64,000 nt of DNA from Lysinibacillus xylanilyticus (GTDB lineage: Bacteria > Bacillota > Bacilli > Bacillales_A > Planococcaceae), in assembly GCF_001183605.1 (NCBI RefSeq), contig NZ_LFXJ01000005.1, forward strand, positions 62,001 through 126,000. The letters run 5' to 3'. Positions 61,395 through 64,000 of the stretch are shown here, one piece after another (position 1 is the first letter of the stretch; the number at the start of each line of letters is the position of its first letter). The position numbers and the translations under genes were made by a program. The notes under the pieces were generated by a model that worked only from the letters and a program-made list of their open reading frames with translations, had not been told where the DNA came from and did not search any database.

Positions 61395-61961
61395 AAAATA
61401 GTTTGTGATAAATTGGTTGGCTTCTTGCCAGTTATAAACGCGTACTACATTGTCCGGAACAGCAAGACGATTATACGGAGTGTCAAATAATACGACCGGT
61501 ATTTTTAATTCCTCCGCAAGCATGACCGCATTATCATGCTTATCTTCAAAGAATGCCTCAACACCATGTTTTTTTGCTACTGAAATCTTATCGTGACTAC
61601 CAATGAGCTCGATATGATCGTAATGAATAGACTGTGATTTAAACCAATTTACCGTAACTTCTGATACATTCTCACCACGAGCAGAGATGTAATAAAGTTC
61701 GTAGTTTTCTTTCCACGTATTTAAAATATCTTTTGCATCTTTAGCTGCTTCAGAAACTTCATACATAAATGGCTCATTTTCTTTAAACCATGTATTAAAT
61801 GCTACACGATCAACAGGGTGGGGAAATGCTGATAAAAAATCATATTCGCACACATCGTCGAGTGTAATATTTACATTGTATTGTTTATTGATATGTGGAA
61901 TGAGAGTACTAGGACATGTCACTGTTCCATCGATATCAATACCAAAGCGGGGCTTTTTCAT
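61389..61961 (-). CDS. yqfW: HAD-type nucleotidase, YqfW-like
   Basis: A 190-residue HAD-superfamily protein of the 5'(3')-deoxyribonucleotidase-like group. HAD motif I GIDIDGTVT puts nucleophile and acid Asp at residues 8 and 10; motif II YISAR, motif III region DKISVAKKHG and motif IV FFEDKHDNA follow. It matches B. subtilis YqfW by length and by synteny just downstream of ispG. In-vivo substrate unknown. The ATG lies 12 bp after ispG, with AGGAGGTGCTAGC upstream, so it is probably in the ispG operon. Confidence 0.88.
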   Translation of the reverse strand: MKKPRFGIDIDGTVTCPSTLIPHINKQYNVNITLDDVCEYDFLSAFPHPVDRVAFNTWFKENEPFMYEVSEAAKDAKDILNTWKENYELYYISARGENVSEVTVNWFKSQSIHYDHIELIGSHDKISVAKKHGVEAFFEDKHDNAVMLAEELKIPVVLFDTPYNRLAVPDNVVRVYNWQEANQFITNYFK

Positions 61962-61973
61962 GCTAGCACCTCC

Positions 61974-63089
61974 TTAGGCGTTCGCTTTTTCTGCTTCTTC
62001 AGCCGCACGTTTTTCAGCCATTTCAGCTGCTAATTTATCGATTTCTTTTTTCAACTCTTCTACCATTGTTTCTTCAGGCACTTTACGAACTGTTTTGCCC
62101 TTCATAAATAGTAAACCTTCACCACGAGCACCAGCAATACCGATATCGGCTTCACGTGCTTCACCAGGACCGTTTACCGCACAACCAAGAACAGCTACTT
62201 TTAACGGTACACTAAGTTTAGAAATATATTCTTCTACTTCATTGGCAATTGAAATTAAATCAATTTCAATACGACCACATGTAGGGCAAGAAATAAGTGT
62301 TGCCATATTAGAAGCAAGACCGAATGATTTTAATAGCTCACGTGCTACTTTAACTTCTTCAACAGGGTCTGCTGATAGTGAAATACGTAGCGTATTACCA
62401 ATACCTTTTGAAAGGATTGCGCCAAGGCCAGCCGCTGATTTTACTGTACCCGCAAATAATGTGCCTGATTCAGTAATTCCTAAATGTAGAGGATAATCAA
62501 AGGCTTTAGCCGCTTTCTCATAGGCCTCAATCGCTAGATTTACATCTGATGCCTTCATCGATACGATAATATCGTGGAAGTCCAAGTCTTCCAAAATTTT
62601 AATATGGTGAAGGGCAGATTCTACCATACCGTCTGCAGTAGGGTAACCATATTTTTCTAAAATATGACGCTCTAATGAACCGGCGTTTACCCCGATACGG
62701 ATTGGAATACCTTTAGCCTTAGCTGCATTAACAACAGCTTCTACTTTTTCCTTACGCCCAATATTACCTGGGTTAATACGAACTTTATCGATGCCATTTT
62801 CAATTGCTTTTAAAGCTAATTTATAGTCAAAGTGAATATCAGCTACTAATGGAATATTGATACGTTTTTTGATTTCAGCAATCGCATCAGCTGCACGCTC
62901 ATCTGGTACTGCGACGCGAACAATTTGACAGCCTGCTTCCTCAAGACGAAGAATTTCTGCTACTGTTGCTTCGACATCATGTGTTTTTGTTGTACACATA
63001 CTTTGAATGAATAATTCATTACTACCACCAATTGTTAAATTACCGACACGCACGGGACGTGTATTTGTACGGTGACAAATTTCACTCAT
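61974..63089 (-). CDS. ispG: (E)-4-hydroxy-3-methylbut-2-enyl-diphosphate synthase
   Basis: Penultimate enzyme of the MEP isoprenoid pathway, with a [4Fe-4S] cluster; 371 residues. TIM-barrel blocks [44 protein letters not shown] and GVNAGSLER lie in the N-terminal half. The cluster ligands are in [13 protein letters not shown] and [13 protein letters not shown] Glu/Ala/Lys-rich tail ([15 protein letters not shown]) is a mild extension. AAGGAGAG precedes the ATG. Its pathway partner IspH is also in the window. The yqfW gene follows by 12 bp. Confidence 0.96.
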   Translation of the reverse strand: MSEICHRTNTRPVRVGNLTIGGSNELFIQSMCTTKTHDVEATVAEILRLEEAGCQIVRVAVPDERAADAIAEIKKRINIPLVADIHFDYKLALKAIENGIDKVRINPGNIGRKEKVEAVVNAAKAKGIPIRIGVNAGSLERHILEKYGYPTADGMVESALHHIKILEDLDFHDIIVSMKASDVNLAIEAYEKAAKAFDYPLHLGITESGTLFAGTVKSAAGLGAILSKGIGNTLRISLSADPVEEVKVARELLKSFGLASNMATLISCPTCGRIEIDLISIANEVEEYISKLSVPLKVAVLGCAVNGPGEAREADIGIAGARGEGLLFMKGKTVRKVPEETMVEELKKEIDKLAAEMAEKRAAEEAEKANA

Positions 63090-63184
63090 TAACTTTCTCT
63101 CCTTTTCGGGCCATACTTTCGACCGTCACTGACATTTATTTTAGCAGTGTAAGAAAATAAGGACAAGGAAGAAACGCTAACTTT

Positions 63185-63529
63185 TCATTTTCCACATGTG
63201 TTTTCAAATTCAAATGACAGCGGAAGCTTAATATTTTCACCAGGAACAAGCGCCTGTAACTGTAAGTGTGGATTTAATTCATAAAATAGTTGTAAACGTT
63301 CAGGGAAGGTCATTGGTACTTTGGCAGGATGTAGTGCAAATAAACTGTGGATGGTATCGCCTTGAATAGTCTGGACAGTGATATAATTTGGCTCTCGCTG
63401 CTTTTCACAAAGGGCGTTTTCAGTATTTTTCGGATTAATGGCAGCAAATTGTAATGAACCTTCTGTTAAATCTACTTTCACAACAAAAGCAAAAATAATA
63501 ATGATAGCTGTTAACACTAAAGCACGCAA
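63185..63529 (-). CDS. yqfZ: LysM-like membrane/secreted protein, YqfZ-like
   Basis: A 114-residue protein with an N-terminal TM or signal helix (MRALVLTAIIIIFAFVVKVD). A LysM-like C-terminal part follows: ITVQTIQGDTIHSLFALHPA and FYELNPHLQLQALVPGENIK then LPLSF. This resembles YqfZ of B. subtilis, next to ispG in both. The TTG at 63529 is chosen because AAGGAGGGG lies just upstream; the longer frame from 63577 would include that site. LysM domains bind peptidoglycan, but the role is unknown. Confidence 0.82.
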   Translation of the reverse strand: MRALVLTAIIIIFAFVVKVDLTEGSLQFAAINPKNTENALCEKQREPNYITVQTIQGDTIHSLFALHPAKVPMTFPERLQLFYELNPHLQLQALVPGENIKLPLSFEFENTCGK

Positions 63530-63582
63530 AAAATCCCCTCCTTTTCTAACACTATATTTAGAAGAGAGGGGAATCATGCATA

Positions 63583-64000
63583 TTATTTTGTAATTGGTTG
63601 TTTTGGATATTTTGTGAGGGCTACGATTAGTAGAGTCACAGTTAAAAATAAAGAAAAAACAGAGATAATTGTACTGTTAATCGGTAAATAATCTGATAGC
63701 ATACTTATTAGAATTGCCCAAGTCATGGCAAATGTCGTAGTTCTCCAAATGTGACGGTATTCTCCACGACGCTTCATGACATTTAAAATCAGTAGACCTG
63801 CTAAGGCATAGAGAGCAATTTGTGCAAAAATAAGCATCGTTGTAAAAACAAAAAGCATGATGAATGTCACGGGATACAATACCCATTTAACGCCTTCTAT
63901 GTATTCAGTAATACCATTTAAACTATTCATATCAAGTGTATCAACAGACAATCCTGCCGTAAAACGACCAAAAGAGAAAACTGTAACAACAGTAATTAGA
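63583..64000 (-). CDS. yqgB: DUF1189 membrane protein (YqgB-like), N-terminus outside window
   Basis: The C-terminal 138 residues of a DUF1189 protein; the frame stays open to the right edge, so the start lies beyond it. The visible part reads LITVVTVFSFGRFTAGLSVD and continues through four TM segments, including WVLYPVTFIMLFVFTTMLIF and ALYALAGLLILNVMKRRGEY, ending ALTKYPKQPITK. In B. subtilis yqgB is two genes from yqfZ, which supports the family. Function of DUF1189 is unknown. A TTG-like start at 63951 would give a fragment only. Confidence 0.85.
   Translation of the reverse strand, partial: LITVVTVFSFGRFTAGLSVDTLDMNSLNGITEYIEGVKWVLYPVTFIMLFVFTTMLIFAQIALYALAGLLILNVMKRRGEYRHIWRTTTFAMTWAILISMLSDYLPINSTIISVFSLFLTVTLLIVALTKYPKQPITK

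Overview
This window looks like chromosome from a low-GC Gram-positive of the order Bacillales, most probably Lysinibacillus or a close Planococcaceae-type relative. The backbone keeps the gene order of the Bacillus subtilis yqf region: glyQS, ccpN, ppsR, dnaG, sigA, cccA, trmK, yqfO, ispH, yqfQ, cshB, nfo, yqfT, zinc-uptake/zur genes, yqfW, ispG, yqfZ and yqgB. Extra gene blocks and long structured intergenic repeats are interleaved. The species call is inference from gene order and protein sequence. I see no rRNA, tRNA, CRISPR array, transposase, integrase or prophage gene.

Layout. 1-1850: end-truncated glycyl-tRNA synthetase with a glycine T-box leader. 1850-10420: information-processing block (CcpN, PpsR, primase, sigma-A, cytochrome c550, TrmK, Nif3-like YqfO). 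10420-16020: accessory block (DUF2164, FMN reductase, signal peptidase I, a frameshifted phzF gene, an alpha/beta hydrolase). 16080-21316: C4-dicarboxylate system with transporter DctP, binding protein DctB and the DctS/DctR two-component pair. 21500-23085: ispH and a VrrA-like yqfQ. 23500-25970: Fur-boxed feoA-feoB with a Cys-rich small partner. 26030-34735: complete potassium-uptake locus (kdpE, kdpD, a second small membrane ORF, kdpF, A, B, C). 34970-41580: bdhA, cshB, nfo, yqfT and a Zur-boxed znuC-znuB-zur operon. 41890-57800: serC, an isochorismatase-family hydrolase, a PCYCGC lipoprotein, a YhgE-type protein, a membrane thioredoxin, a TPR protein, a MASE3-like/EAL protein, an esterase, proC, ctaB, a PPP phosphatase and a HTH regulator. 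57960-64000: an MpfA-like CNNM/CorC protein with its MerR partner, a lipoprotein, yqfW, ispG, yqfZ and a truncated yqgB.

The most unusual content lies between the genes. At least four recurring structured modules occur in many intergenic gaps and combine as mosaics: A, units of about 35-39 bp around the mini-hairpin sequence GCGAAAGC; B, 80-320 bp elements bounded by GTTGATTGGA and GGAAATCAAC, whose arms pair except at facing GGA triplets; C, an AATTATG palindrome; and D, twin hairpins with compensatory base changes between copies. Several copies sit inside what are normally tight operons (kdpA/kdpB, kdpD/kdpE, dctS/dctR) and in the glyQS leader. Type B copies mostly lie just downstream of a gene, on its sense strand. 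This looks like a family of non-autonomous structured repeats; whether it is mobile or acts in RNA cannot be settled from the sequence alone.

Functionally the window joins nutrient and ion homeostasis (K+ by Kdp, Zn by Znu/Zur, Fe by Feo/Fur, C4-dicarboxylates by Dct) to core replication, transcription and isoprenoid synthesis (ispH and ispG).
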